Source: Verrucomicrobiales bacterium (GTDB lineage: Bacteria; Verrucomicrobiota; Verrucomicrobiia; Verrucomicrobiales; DEV007). Taken from it: a DNA stretch of 15,817 nt. Numbering within the stretch: the stretch's first letter is position 1; each line of letters opens with the position of its first letter. Below the pieces are notes generated by a model, which was not told the DNA's origin, ran no database searches, and worked only from the letters and a program-made list of their open reading frames with translations. Where the stretch lies: positions 9,071 to 24,887 of the forward strand of contig PAPL01000050.1 in assembly GCA_002708885.1 (NCBI GenBank), given 5' to 3'. Both the position numbers and the translations under genes were made by a program. Below are positions 1-8,204 of the stretch, in pieces.

Positions 1-21
1 GGACAGGGGGACACAGGAGCG

Positions 22-867
22 ATGCTCATTACTCCAAATAGTTTGGCAGGAATTAATATTAAATTGGATCATGATGCACATAAAGGCACGAGTGGCCACA
101 TAGCAATTATAGGTGGTAACAGTGGAATGAACGGGGCAGCCATACTTGCAGCAACTGGAGCCGCGAGGGGCGGATCAGGACTCGTAACCATCATTGCTCG
201 TGAGGACTCCTATCAACGATTAGCGGCAATGGCCCCTCCGGAAATCATGGTCCGGTCAGTCAAATCCTATACTCAAGTATCAGAAATGGACTTTGACACT
301 CTTGCAGTTGGTCCTGGACTGGGTCAAGGCCCCTGGGACAGCGAGGTTCTAGATTTGTTACTTTCAGATATTAGGCCAACTGTCATTGATGCGGATGCTC
401 TGAATCTGCTCGCAAGGAATGACCCTAGTGATCTTTCTAATGCTCCTGCCCCTAGACTATTGACTCCGCACCCGGGAGAAATGCAAAGATTGTGCCCAGA
501 AATTTCAGGTTCTAGACGTGAAAAAGCAGAAAAATTAGCAGTTATGACAGGCTCAACTGTTTTATTTAAAGGAGCCAGAACAGTCATCGCATCAGAATCT
601 GAATCTTTACCGACTGGATTCAATTCGACTGGCAACAGCGGCATGGCTACTGGTGGGGTCGGAGACACGCTCACTGGACTCTGTTCTGCATTAATTGGCG
701 GAGGTGTCTCAGTGTATGATGCAGCTTGCCTAGGCTCATGGATCAATGGAAGAGCAGCAGAACATGCAATATTTAATGATAAAGAATCAAAAAGATCCCT
801 GCTTGCGGGTGATCTGCCTAAACACTACGGTCAAGCATTCAAAGATCTCGAAAGATACTCTTTTTGA
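22..867 (+). CDS. nnrD: ADP/ATP-dependent NAD(P)H-hydrate dehydratase (YjeF C-terminal domain type)
   Basis: This enzyme repairs NAD(P)H by dehydrating the damaged S-form hydrate NAD(P)HX in the cytoplasm, using a ribokinase-like fold. Visible family motifs are the N-terminal KGTSGHIAIIGG strand-loop, the glycine-rich stretch following it, TPHPGE at about residues 148-153, the FKGA segment, and the nucleotide-binding/catalytic block NSTGNSGMATGGVGD with its Asp at about residue 215. The 281 residues match a stand-alone dehydratase domain. The ATG at 22 has AGGAG two bases upstream, which is close. The frame is also open to the left edge (bases 1-21), so an N-terminal fusion to a NnrE epimerase domain, common in this family, cannot be excluded. 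A CPBP protease gene follows after 34 bases. The function call is secure; the true N-terminus is not. Confidence 0.93.
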   Translation: MLITPNSLAGINIKLDHDAHKGTSGHIAIIGGNSGMNGAAILAATGAARGGSGLVTIIAREDSYQRLAAMAPPEIMVRSVKSYTQVSEMDFDTLAVGPGLGQGPWDSEVLDLLLSDIRPTVIDADALNLLARNDPSDLSNAPAPRLLTPHPGEMQRLCPEISGSRREKAEKLAVMTGSTVLFKGARTVIASESESLPTGFNSTGNSGMATGGVGDTLTGLCSALIGGGVSVYDAACLGSWINGRAAEHAIFNDKESKRSLLAGDLPKHYGQAFKDLERYSF

Positions 868-901
868 TTCGATCCGACCGCATTAGCTTTAGTTCAACAA
901 T

Positions 902-1759
902 ATGGACCCTGTTAAAGCACAAACATTATTTTATATAGCAACGCTCACCGTCTCGGGCATTGTGTTTGGGCTAATTCTCTTCTGGTCCATACGAACCTGG
1001 GGACCAGTTGGCAAAACCAAAAAAGAAAGAAAACTAACCTCTGGAGCGATCGATATGATCGACCTGCTCTTTGCCCTTACCATCATTCTTTTCTTTTATG
1101 GAAACACCGCTTTTATTTTTCAAAATGCAATCAATCCAAGTGACGCTTCGGCCATCAATGAGGTCAAGAAAATGACTCTCTCTGAAACTATCTCAAATAT
1201 CATTATATTTCTATTTATTGGAGCGTTCGTCTTTTCATTTGCATCCTTTGCGCGGGGAAGAAATCCGAATCGGGTTTTCGGAATCAATAAAATGTCATGG
1301 GGAAAGATTCTTATCTGGGGTCTGGGAGCAATGGTACCAGTATATATTTTCCTTGGATTAGGTAGCTTCATTATACGATTAATTATTCCCTCAAAGGAAA
1401 AGGTTCCGGAAATGCAAGAGATCGTTCAAACTATGATATCTAGTCATGACATTACGGTCCTCATTGCTCTTTTATTTTCAGCAATAATCGTAGCCCCGAT
1501 AGTCGAAGAAATTATCTTCAGGGGATACATTTACCCGGTCCTTAAAAAATACTCACACCGTCTATTCGCTGGCTTTATGACATCTTTACTTTTTGCTGTA
1601 GTGCACGGCAATGTGGCGGGGCTTATTCCACTACTATTATTGGCAATAATATTAACTTTATCTTATGAACTTACCGGTTCCATCTTGGTCCCTGTCCTGA
1701 TTCATGCTCTATTTAACGGGATCAACTCTTTTTTTATTCTCAATTTACCCAATGGCTAA
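902..1759 (+). CDS. CPBP family intramembrane glutamic endopeptidase (CAAX protease/Abi family)
   Basis: This is a multi-pass inner-membrane protein of 285 residues with about seven or eight hydrophobic segments. The C-terminal half carries the CPBP/Abi signature: the EExxxR motif EEIIFRG (E202, E203, R207), an F-x-x-x-H motif (FAVVH, H235), and the HALFN motif (H268, N272). In characterised relatives these residues form the active site of an intramembrane protease acting on prenylated or peptide substrates. In bacteria many members have unknown substrates, including bacteriocin immunity and stress roles. The N-terminal approximately 110 residues are two or three extra membrane segments with no motif I recognise. 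No clear ribosome binding site precedes the ATG. The 3' end overlaps thiL by 8 bases, so the two are probably co-translated. Substrate and role are unknown. Confidence 0.9.
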   Translation: MDPVKAQTLFYIATLTVSGIVFGLILFWSIRTWGPVGKTKKERKLTSGAIDMIDLLFALTIILFFYGNTAFIFQNAINPSDASAINEVKKMTLSETISNIIIFLFIGAFVFSFASFARGRNPNRVFGINKMSWGKILIWGLGAMVPVYIFLGLGSFIIRLIIPSKEKVPEMQEIVQTMISSHDITVLIALLFSAIIVAPIVEEIIFRGYIYPVLKKYSHRLFAGFMTSLLFAVVHGNVAGLIPLLLLAIILTLSYELTGSILVPVLIHALFNGINSFFILNLPNG

Positions 1760-2657
1760 TTCTTCCAAGAAGATCAAAGAGATTGGAGAAGATCTACTGA
1801 TTAAACGCATCACCAAAAACTTGACCCTCGGAAAAGACGTTATGGCAGGGGCAGGCGATGATTGTGCCGTCATAAAGAGCAATGACCCTCAATCATATAT
1901 GTTACTAAAAATCGATAGCGTGATTGAAGGTATACATTACGTTAAATCAACTCATCCATCAGCTGTCGGCTACAAAGCACTTTCAAGAGCAATCAGTGAT
2001 ATCGCGGCCATGGGAGGAACACCCAAACATGCAATGATAGGCTTATCTCTAAGACCCAATTGCAATGTTTCTTATGTGACTTCCCTATATAATGGATTAT
2101 CAAAAGCATCTTCACCCTATAATATCAGCATCGTTGGTGGAGAAACTACTAATTGCAGTAAAAATGGCACTCAATCTGTCACTATTTCCCTGACTGGGGA
2201 GGTACGAAAAGATCTTTGCTGTTTCCGCTCGAAAGGCAGATCAGGGCAATCTCTGTTTGTTACCGGAAAACTAGGGAAATCTATTAATGGTCGCCATTTG
2301 AGTTTCACTCCCCGCATCGAAGAAGCTCAATGGTTAACAAGAAATTTTAAAATAAGAGCAATGATGGATCTGAGTGACGGACTAGCATCTGATTTGCCAC
2401 GTTTAGCAAAATCAAGCAATTGCGGATACTCTATTGATACAAATAAAATACCAAGAGCGAGAGGGGCAAGCATTGATGAAGCGCTTTGTGACGGTGAGGA
2501 TTACGAACTCCTCTTTGCAATTTCTTCAAAAGATTGTAACAAACTCAAGGCATCTTGGCGCAAAAAATTCCCAAGCCTCACATTAACTCGAATAGGAAAA
2601 CTGAGCCCCAAGGGAACTGAGGATCCCGACTTAGAAGGTGGCTGGCAACACTTCTAA
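1752..2657 (+). CDS. thiL: Thiamine-monophosphate kinase
   Basis: ThiL phosphorylates thiamine monophosphate to thiamine diphosphate with ATP, the last step of vitamin B1 cofactor synthesis in the cytoplasm. Recognisable motifs, in order, are the N-terminal IGEDLLIKRI, the metal-binding GAGDDCAVI, the IDSVIEGIHY loop, GYKALSRAISDIAAMGG, GGETT (usually GGDTT), MDLSDGLASDLPRLA, and DGEDYELLFAI. I chose the ATG at 1752 (MANSSKKIKE), giving 301 residues. An upstream in-frame start at 1704 would add 16 residues lying wholly inside the preceding protease gene, and family alignments begin near the IGE motif. The 8-base overlap with the protease stop fits translational coupling. The Asp-to-Glu change in GGETT is conservative. 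No other thiamine gene and no TPP riboswitch was seen in the window. Confidence 0.93.
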   Translation: MANSSKKIKEIGEDLLIKRITKNLTLGKDVMAGAGDDCAVIKSNDPQSYMLLKIDSVIEGIHYVKSTHPSAVGYKALSRAISDIAAMGGTPKHAMIGLSLRPNCNVSYVTSLYNGLSKASSPYNISIVGGETTNCSKNGTQSVTISLTGEVRKDLCCFRSKGRSGQSLFVTGKLGKSINGRHLSFTPRIEEAQWLTRNFKIRAMMDLSDGLASDLPRLAKSSNCGYSIDTNKIPRARGASIDEALCDGEDYELLFAISSKDCNKLKASWRKKFPSLTLTRIGKLSPKGTEDPDLEGGWQHF

Positions 2658-2667
2658 CCAAATTGTC

Positions 2668-3090
2668 ATGCAGGATCTAATCATTAATAATGAAGAGGCA
2701 ATGGTAGAAGCGGGAAAGAGGGCAGGGTCCACGACCAATCCAGGTGACATCTACGCATTGATTGGAGATCTCAGCGCCGGGAAGACCCACTTCACGAAGG
2801 GCCTAGTTGAGGGGGCAGGATGTGAAAGCCCAGTGACGAGTCCAACCTTCCCTCTCTTACATGAATATCTTAATGACAACGTTTCAATTTACCATTTTGA
2901 TTTTTACAGAATCAACTCAGTCCATGAATTGATCGACATTGGCTGGGAAGATTATATCGAATCGGATGGGATCTGTATAATAGAATGGGCTGATAAGTTT
3001 CCCGAAATAATACCAAAGACTGCAAAATGGTTACAGTTCAACATCGAAAACGATGGCTCAAGAATCATTCACGAAATTAATGGCCCATGA
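2668..3090 (+). CDS. tsaE: tRNA threonylcarbamoyladenosine biosynthesis ATPase TsaE
   Basis: TsaE is the small ATPase that works with TsaB and TsaD to make N6-threonylcarbamoyladenosine at position 37 of ANN-decoding tRNAs. The sequence shows a Walker A loop GDLSAGKT (usually GDLGAGKT), the SPTFPLLHEY motif, YHFDFYRI, and the C-terminal IIEWADKF strand typical of the family. From the ATG at 2668 the protein has 140 residues, and the spacing from Met to Walker A matches relatives. A GTG at 2638, inside the end of thiL, would add 10 residues (150 in total). Neither start has a convincing Shine-Dalgarno, so the start is uncertain. The stop overlaps the tsaB start by 4 bases (ATGA). tsaD is not in this window, so the complex is completed from elsewhere. 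Confidence 0.93.
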   Translation: MQDLIINNEEAMVEAGKRAGSTTNPGDIYALIGDLSAGKTHFTKGLVEGAGCESPVTSPTFPLLHEYLNDNVSIYHFDFYRINSVHELIDIGWEDYIESDGICIIEWADKFPEIIPKTAKWLQFNIENDGSRIIHEINGP

Positions 3091-3749
3091 ATGTTATTCT
3101 CGCAATAGATACATCCACCGCAAACGGAAGAATCAGTGTTCTTTCAGAAAATAATGTCCTTTTCAATGAGGTATTCACTTCTGAAAGATCTCACAACTCA
3201 AAGATATTTTCTCCTCTCAAAGAAGCACTCTCGACCTGCAATCATGCCCCTTCTTTGATAGTTGTTGGCACAGGCCCCGGATCTTATACGGGAATAAGAA
3301 TTGGAATCGCTGCGGGACTAGGATTATCAATGGCACTGAATGTTCCAATAATAGGAATCCCATCCATTTGTGGCGCCGAATCTATAAATCCCAATTCCTC
3401 CTATCATGTCATCGGAGATGCTCGTCGCGAGTCTTGGTACATCGCCAAAATTAAAGGTCATCAAATAGTTTCAGGTCCGGATCTATTCGAATCAGTCCAA
3501 TCGATTAACAGAAAAATCGAAACTGCAAAAGAGCGGATCTTATCTTTTGATAAAAGTTCTTCATTCCCAGGAATAGAAAAAACAAACACCTGCACAAAGA
3601 AACTGGCTCAAATCGCTGCGAATCTTCCAGACAAAGAAATTAATGAATTAAGATCCATTCCTCCAGAGCCAATATATCTTCGTGCTCCATTCATCACAAA
3701 GCCGAAGAAAATATTTCAGAATGTCACTAAACCGCATGGCAAAAGCTAG
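3087..3749 (+). CDS. tsaB: tRNA threonylcarbamoyladenosine biosynthesis protein TsaB
   Basis: TsaB is an ASKHA-fold protein that forms a heterodimer with TsaD and scaffolds TsaE in t6A synthesis. The N-terminal ILAIDTSTANGRISVL is the phosphate-1-like strand of the family. HNSKIFSPLKEAL matches the conserved helix, and GTGPGSYTGIRIGIAAGLGL is the strongest TsaB signature. The C-terminal half is poorly conserved, as usual, and ends with a PIYLRAP segment typical of the family. At 220 residues its length is ordinary. It starts on the ATGA overlap with tsaE, so the pair is translationally coupled, which suits their acting in one complex. It appears to be the last gene of the nnrD-to-tsaB operon; 69 bases separate it from the next gene. 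Confidence 0.93.
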   Translation: MNVILAIDTSTANGRISVLSENNVLFNEVFTSERSHNSKIFSPLKEALSTCNHAPSLIVVGTGPGSYTGIRIGIAAGLGLSMALNVPIIGIPSICGAESINPNSSYHVIGDARRESWYIAKIKGHQIVSGPDLFESVQSINRKIETAKERILSFDKSSSFPGIEKTNTCTKKLAQIAANLPDKEINELRSIPPEPIYLRAPFITKPKKIFQNVTKPHGKS

Positions 3750-3762
3750 GACGACTTTAATG

Positions 3763-3791
3763 TTTCCGTAATCGGCGCAAGGCTATATCAT
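3763..3791 (+). promoter_or_regulatory. Possible sigma-70-like promoter for the O-acetylation pair
   Basis: TATCAT at 3786-3791 matches five of six bases of the -10 consensus. A weak -35 (TTTCCG, 3763-3768, three of six) lies 17 bases upstream. It sits in the 69-base gap between tsaB and the MBOAT gene, where a new transcription unit would be expected. No terminator was seen in this gap, so read-through from the upstream operon is equally possible. Confidence 0.25.
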
Positions 3792-3818
3792 ATCAATTAA
3801 ATTAACGGGGAAAAGGAA

Positions 3819-5240
3819 TTGGTATTCAGCTCCCATATTTTTATTTTTTATTTCCTGACTCTTGTCTTGGGGACCTATTACGTCGCACCTAAAAGAGGGC
3901 GTCATTTGGTTCTAACTACTTTCAGTTATCTTTTCTATGCCTGGTGGAATCCTTGGTTCGTGTTCCTTATGCTAATATCAACTGGTGTTGATTTCATCTG
4001 CGGCAAAAAAATTCATGTAAATAAATCCTCAAAAACAGCAGGTAAATCATGGGTAATCGTATCAATATGCGTGAATCTCGGCATACTTGCATTCTTCAAA
4101 TATGCAGGGTTTTTCTCTCAAAACATTTCAGTCCTTGCAAAAATATTAGGACTTGGTGAGGTAACTCTCCCACCAATTTTTAATGAGATCATACTCCCGG
4201 TAGGAATTTCGTTTTATACGTTCCAATCAATGTCTTATACAATCGACATATACAGGGGGCATGCAAAACCTGCCAAGGACTTCTTAAGCTTTGCCTGTTA
4301 TGTTTCTATGTTTCCACAACTCGTTGCGGGTCCTATTGTTCGATACGGAAGCATAGCGGAACAGCTCAGATCAAGGGTCCATTCTGTTGATAATTTTATT
4401 TATGGTTTCACGAGATTTAATTTTGGTTTTGCTAAAAAAATCCTTCTTGCTAACCCGGTTGGAGAAATAGCTGACCTTTGCTTCGGCGCAGGCGGTCAAT
4501 CTCTCAATGCACCAGTTGCATGGATCGGTGTATGCTGTTACGCGTTTCAAATCTACTTCGATTTTTCCGCATACTCTGACATGGCCATTGGACTCGGAAG
4601 AATGTTCGGATTCTCGTTCCAGGAAAATTTTAACTCCCCTTATAAATCTGAATCTATCACAGAGTTCTGGAAACGTTGGCACATTTCATTGTCCGGTTTT
4701 CTGCGCGATTATTTATACATACCCCTAGGCGGAAACCGAAAAGGAACTAGCAGAACCTACTGTAATTTGTTAATCGTAATGCTCATCGGAGGTCTCTGGC
4801 ACGGTGCCCAGTGGACATTCATAGCATGGGGTGGCATTCACGGAATCCTTCTTATCATTGAAAGAATAAAAATCTCATCTAATCGTCAGAATAAATTTCC
4901 AAGGATTATAAAAGTTGGAATCACCTTCACAGCGATATTGTTCTCCTGGGTATTCTTTCGCGCCGAGAATTTCGAAAGAGCATTCTTTTATCTAAAAGCA
5001 ATGTTCGGTTTGAACGATACCACAAATGCAACCCTCATTTTAATGAGTCAGGTAACTCGACCCATAGCGTTGTTAATCATTTCAATCTCATTCCTCTTCA
5101 TATTTGTTTTACCTAATAGCGGGAAAATCCTTCAAAAATTAACCATTGGAAAAGTGATGATCGGGATTTTCCTAATGATCTTGTCCCTTTCAATGATGTT
5201 CACGCAGGAATTTAACCCTTTCTTATATTTTCAGTTCTAA
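3819..5240 (+). CDS. MBOAT family O-acyltransferase (AlgI-like, polysaccharide O-acetylation)
   Basis: This is a multi-pass membrane acyltransferase of the MBOAT family, closest in character to AlgI/DltB-type proteins that move acetyl groups across the inner membrane for transfer to an extracellular polymer. The N-terminus MVFSSHIFIFYF is a typical AlgI-like start. The conserved core includes FSYLFYAWWNPWF, LPVGISFYTFQSMSYTID, FPQLVAGPIVR, FWKRWHISLSGFLRDYLYIPLGGN, and GGLWHGAQW with the putative catalytic His at about residue 328, followed by a second His (about 341) in WGGIHG. The length of 473 residues is normal. Translation probably begins at the TTG at 3819, preceded by the purine-rich GGGGAAAAGGAA; the encoded N-terminus supports this start. 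An AlgX/AlgJ-like gene follows 8 bases later, the usual partner. No polymer synthase is present, so the acetylated polymer is unknown. Confidence 0.93.
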   Translation: MVFSSHIFIFYFLTLVLGTYYVAPKRGRHLVLTTFSYLFYAWWNPWFVFLMLISTGVDFICGKKIHVNKSSKTAGKSWVIVSICVNLGILAFFKYAGFFSQNISVLAKILGLGEVTLPPIFNEIILPVGISFYTFQSMSYTIDIYRGHAKPAKDFLSFACYVSMFPQLVAGPIVRYGSIAEQLRSRVHSVDNFIYGFTRFNFGFAKKILLANPVGEIADLCFGAGGQSLNAPVAWIGVCCYAFQIYFDFSAYSDMAIGLGRMFGFSFQENFNSPYKSESITEFWKRWHISLSGFLRDYLYIPLGGNRKGTSRTYCNLLIVMLIGGLWHGAQWTFIAWGGIHGILLIIERIKISSNRQNKFPRIIKVGITFTAILFSWVFFRAENFERAFFYLKAMFGLNDTTNATLILMSQVTRPIALLIISISFLFIFVLPNSGKILQKLTIGKVMIGIFLMILSLSMMFTQEFNPFLYFQF

Positions 5241-5248
5241 AGGATAAA

Positions 5249-6970
5249 ATGCGAAACCCTTATAAAGAAACTAGATCAGATATAGAGGTAACTCTGAGTC
5301 GCAGAGCGGCTATAATTAGTATCTTTTCCTTTTTATGCATCATCATATTGCCTCCCCTTTATCAAAACATCTTCGAGTTAAACAAAAAATTATGCGGTAA
5401 TAATGACATTACCTGGGTACCTACGATCGAAATCTTTAATAAAGATTCAAAGACAACAATAACTGATCATTTACAGCAATATGAAAAAAGTTTAGAGGAT
5501 GCAGAATTTACCGAACCTCCACGCCGCATTATACAAACGATATTGTCAAAGGGGCCACTTCATGAGGGTAACAGTAAAACAAAAATCGGAAAAAACGGTT
5601 GGTTATTCTTAAAAGCATCATTGAACTCACTTACCGGATATGGCCCAATAAAAACTGAACCTCAATCCGTATCCAAAGATCCGAACCTCAATCATTGGCA
5701 ATCACCACTGACCGTCATAGAACGGTTCGCGGATCAGCTTAATCAATTCGGTGTCCACCTCGTCATCGTTAGCATTCCTGTGAAGCCAATGATTTATCCA
5801 GAACATCTTAGCCAACCGACACAGGAGCCGGTCATTCATCCTGATTCTGAAAATTTTTATTCGGCCCTCCGTTCATTAAATAACGTTGATGTTCTGGACC
5901 TCACCCTGCCTCTATTTAAGCTCAAATCCAATTCGGAGGTATTTCTCAAACAAGATACTCATTGGACACCTGAGGGAATGGAAAAGGCCGCAAAAATTAT
6001 TGCTGATCACATCAAGTCCAAGGGATGGGAATATAAACAAAGCGTTCTAAAAACTAACGGTTCCGAAAGTCGTAGCTCATTTGGAGATTTGGTAGAAAAT
6101 CTCAATACTTATGGCAAAATATCCGACTTAGAAACAGTCATGGCCACTCCGGTCAAAGGGCAAACCATTGATCCGGAATCATCAATTGTGCTTCTAGGCG
6201 ATAGTTTCACGAACATTTATTCAACAGACACAACACTTAATTGGGGAAAACATGCTGGCTTAGCAGATCACATAGCATTGAACTTGGGGGGACCACTTGA
6301 TGTTATTGCAATAAATGGTGGCGGCGCGACCGGAGTAAGAAGAAAACTTGCCTCCAGAAAAGGAAGCGCAGTATCAATGAAAAAGAAAAGGGCTGTCATT
6401 TGGGCCATAACTTCGCGAGATCTATTCCTTTCTCCGACAGCGGCTCATAAGGCGCGTATTCATTGGGAAAACGTAATTTTTGATAACCGAAGTCCTGAAC
6501 CAATCCGCATCTCATCAGCTAGAGTCCGTGCAAAAATATTATCCAAACCTAAACTGCCTGATCCCAAATCAACTACTTACAGTGCGTTACTGTATGGTGC
6601 CGATTACAAAATACTCGAAACAACTTCTGGTAAAATTGAAACAGATGGAAACAGAATAGCAGTCATGCATTGGGCATATAAAAATCGTCAAATGCTCCCC
6701 AGCTCAAATTATAAGATAGGAGAGGAACGGGTATTAAATCTCATCCCTTTTGATGAAATGAAAGAATTAAGAACACTCGAACAGCTTTATGATGGTGATC
6801 TTTTCGATTATTACTGGGATTTACCTGAAGCTAATAATGAAATGCCTGAAAAACCCATAATACTTAAAGAAAATGGATCAAATAGTCATCTTATTGCTTC
6901 TGCCAGCTGTGGCTTATTTGCGCTGATTCTAGCCTTTTTAATAAAAAAAATCGTGAAACATAATGAGTAA
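5249..6970 (+). CDS. AlgX/AlgJ-like SGNH acetyltransferase, membrane-anchored
   Basis: This is the probable periplasmic partner of the preceding MBOAT protein. In the alginate system AlgJ/AlgX take the acetyl group and attach it to the polymer. The protein has an N-terminal membrane anchor (about residues 20-40), a GKNGWLFL motif opening the SGNH-like domain, and a DTHW motif giving the Asp/His pair (D236, H238). A GDSF motif supplies the putative nucleophile Ser319. The order D-x-H before GDSF is that of AlgX-type domains. The remaining approximately 230 residues are divergent and end in a second hydrophobic segment (about 549-567) followed by a basic tail; AlgX itself lacks such a tail. AAAGGA lies five or six bases before the ATG. 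Polymer substrate is unknown; the acetyltransferase role is inferred from motifs and neighbour. Confidence 0.85.
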   Translation: MRNPYKETRSDIEVTLSRRAAIISIFSFLCIIILPPLYQNIFELNKKLCGNNDITWVPTIEIFNKDSKTTITDHLQQYEKSLEDAEFTEPPRRIIQTILSKGPLHEGNSKTKIGKNGWLFLKASLNSLTGYGPIKTEPQSVSKDPNLNHWQSPLTVIERFADQLNQFGVHLVIVSIPVKPMIYPEHLSQPTQEPVIHPDSENFYSALRSLNNVDVLDLTLPLFKLKSNSEVFLKQDTHWTPEGMEKAAKIIADHIKSKGWEYKQSVLKTNGSESRSSFGDLVENLNTYGKISDLETVMATPVKGQTIDPESSIVLLGDSFTNIYSTDTTLNWGKHAGLADHIALNLGGPLDVIAINGGGATGVRRKLASRKGSAVSMKKKRAVIWAITSRDLFLSPTAAHKARIHWENVIFDNRSPEPIRISSARVRAKILSKPKLPDPKSTTYSALLYGADYKILETTSGKIETDGNRIAVMHWAYKNRQMLPSSNYKIGEERVLNLIPFDEMKELRTLEQLYDGDLFDYYWDLPEANNEMPEKPIILKENGSNSHLIASASCGLFALILAFLIKKIVKHNE

Positions 6971-7066
6971 TCGAGTGTTTTGGATTTGACCAATGCCCTG
7001 AACCAATGCACCATTCTCGCCCGCTCTGAAGCGACAGATTTAAATAAAAACAAAAAACAAATTCCA

Positions 7067-8095
7067 ATGAACGCACGCATCTACAGAGAAAAAAACGCTG
7101 ACATGAAAACCCTGAAGGGGAAAACCTTTGCCGTGATTGGTTTCGGCTCTCAAGGCCATGCTCACGCGCTCAATCTCAAAGAAAGTAAGGTCAATGTCAT
7201 AATTGGCCTTTATAAAGGCTCTAAATCCCGCGCAGTAGCAAAAAAACTTGGGTTCAAAGTCTATGACACTGCTGAAGCTGTGAAGCGAGCTGATGTGATA
7301 TTTGTTGCTGCGCCCGACACACAAATTGGAAAAATATACAAAAAAGATATAAAGAAAAATCTCACTAAAGGCAAGACGCTCGGCTTCAGTCATGGTTTTG
7401 CAATCCATTACAAGACCGTAGTGCCTCCTGAAGACGTGAACGTGATAATGGTCGCGCCAAAGGGGCCAGGGCACATTGTCCGTCGTCAGTTCACTGAAGG
7501 AAAGGGAGTTCCCGCGCTCATAGCAATAAATCAGAATCCAGGAAAGGATGCCAAGAAAATTGCTCTTGCGTGGGCTCACGGTATTGGAGGGACTCGAGGA
7601 GGCGTCATAGAAACAACTTTCGAAGAGGAAACCGAAACGGATCTGTTTGGAGAGCAGACCGTTCTTTGTGGCGGCGTTAGCGCTTTAGTGACTGCAGGAT
7701 TTGAGGTCCTTGTCGAAGCCGGTTATCAGCCTGAAATGGCTTACTTTGAATGCCTTCATGAATTGAAACTCATTGTGGATCTAATGAATGAGTCTGGCAT
7801 TGCAGGGATGAGATTCTCGATATCCGAAACAGCAGAATGGGGTGATGTTAGCGTTGGACCAACTATCATTGATAATGCCACTAAAAATAAAATGAAAAGA
7901 GCATTAAAAAGGATACAGAATGGACAATTCGCCGAAGAGTGGATCAAAGAAAATAAGAAAGGACAGAGAAAGTTTAACAGACTTCGTAAGGCTGGCGCGG
8001 AACATGAAATCGAAAAAGTTGGCAAGCGCCTGCGAGGATTAATGCCATGGATCAAAAAACGTTCCACAAAAGGTGCTCAGGCATCTTATTCCTAA
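7067..8095 (+). CDS. ilvC: Ketol-acid reductoisomerase (class I, NADP-type)
   Basis: IlvC isomerises and reduces acetolactate or acetohydroxybutyrate, the second common step of valine, leucine and isoleucine synthesis. From the ATG at 7067 it has 342 residues, the class I length. Visible features are the Rossmann motif GFGSQGHAHALNL (residues 25-37), a cofactor loop with K50, S52, S54 and R55 that suggests NADPH preference, H109 in GFSHG, and the metal and catalytic acids D192 and E196 (DLFGEQ) with E228 and E232 (FECLHE). SISETAEWGD is also present. A TTG at 6980 would add 29 residues with no counterpart in the family, so I rejected it. No Shine-Dalgarno is visible; the 25 bases before the start are A-rich. 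No ilvB, ilvN or leuA lies nearby. A strong terminator follows. Confidence 0.96.
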   Translation: MNARIYREKNADMKTLKGKTFAVIGFGSQGHAHALNLKESKVNVIIGLYKGSKSRAVAKKLGFKVYDTAEAVKRADVIFVAAPDTQIGKIYKKDIKKNLTKGKTLGFSHGFAIHYKTVVPPEDVNVIMVAPKGPGHIVRRQFTEGKGVPALIAINQNPGKDAKKIALAWAHGIGGTRGGVIETTFEEETETDLFGEQTVLCGGVSALVTAGFEVLVEAGYQPEMAYFECLHELKLIVDLMNESGIAGMRFSISETAEWGDVSVGPTIIDNATKNKMKRALKRIQNGQFAEEWIKENKKGQRKFNRLRKAGAEHEIEKVGKRLRGLMPWIKKRSTKGAQASYS

Positions 8096-8123
8096 GTCAG
8101 TCGGACATCCAAATATTCAATAT

Positions 8124-8154
8124 AAAAAAGTCGAGGCACGCCTCGGCTTTTTTT
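8124..8154 (+). terminator. Rho-independent terminator after ilvC
   Basis: A GC-rich stem CGAGG/CCTCG (8132-8136 with 8141-8145) closes a four-base loop CACG. It is extended by a U-G wobble, a G-C pair and an A-tract (8124-8129) facing a seven-T run (8148-8154). It lies 28 bases after the ilvC stop and separates ilvC from the following gene pair. Its symmetry would let it act on the other strand too. Confidence 0.9.
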
Positions 8155-8204
8155 GTGTTATAGTATTTTACTGCCCATTAAAGACCCCACAAATTATTGC
8201 CAAT

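Noticed and set aside
3..41. A reading frame entering from the left edge and ending at TAG (39-41), possibly the end of an upstream gene overlapping nnrD
   Set aside because: Only about 12 codons are visible and they match no family I recognise, so it cannot be told from chance.
324..746. A 140-codon minus-strand open frame inside nnrD
   Set aside because: Shadow of a well-supported gene; composition rich in Ser and Pro and no recognisable domain.
7006..7029. Mini-ORF (MHHSRPL) before ilvC as an attenuator leader peptide
   Set aside because: It has no run of branched-chain codons and no following terminator/antiterminator structure.
6980..7066. N-terminal extension of ilvC from a TTG at 6980
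   Set aside because: Class I reductoisomerases start close to the Y-R-E-K-N-A-D segment; the extra 29 residues have no counterpart and the codon is a weak start.
7040..7579. A 179-codon open frame on the minus strand inside ilvC
   Set aside because: It lies wholly within the well-supported ilvC gene, is rich in Cys, Phe and Ser as expected of an antisense shadow, and matches no family.
8073..8204. N-terminal extension of the small protein upstream of HTTM, overlapping the ilvC end
   Set aside because: It would be translated through the ilvC terminator hairpin and would place 44 unrelated residues before a clear signal anchor.
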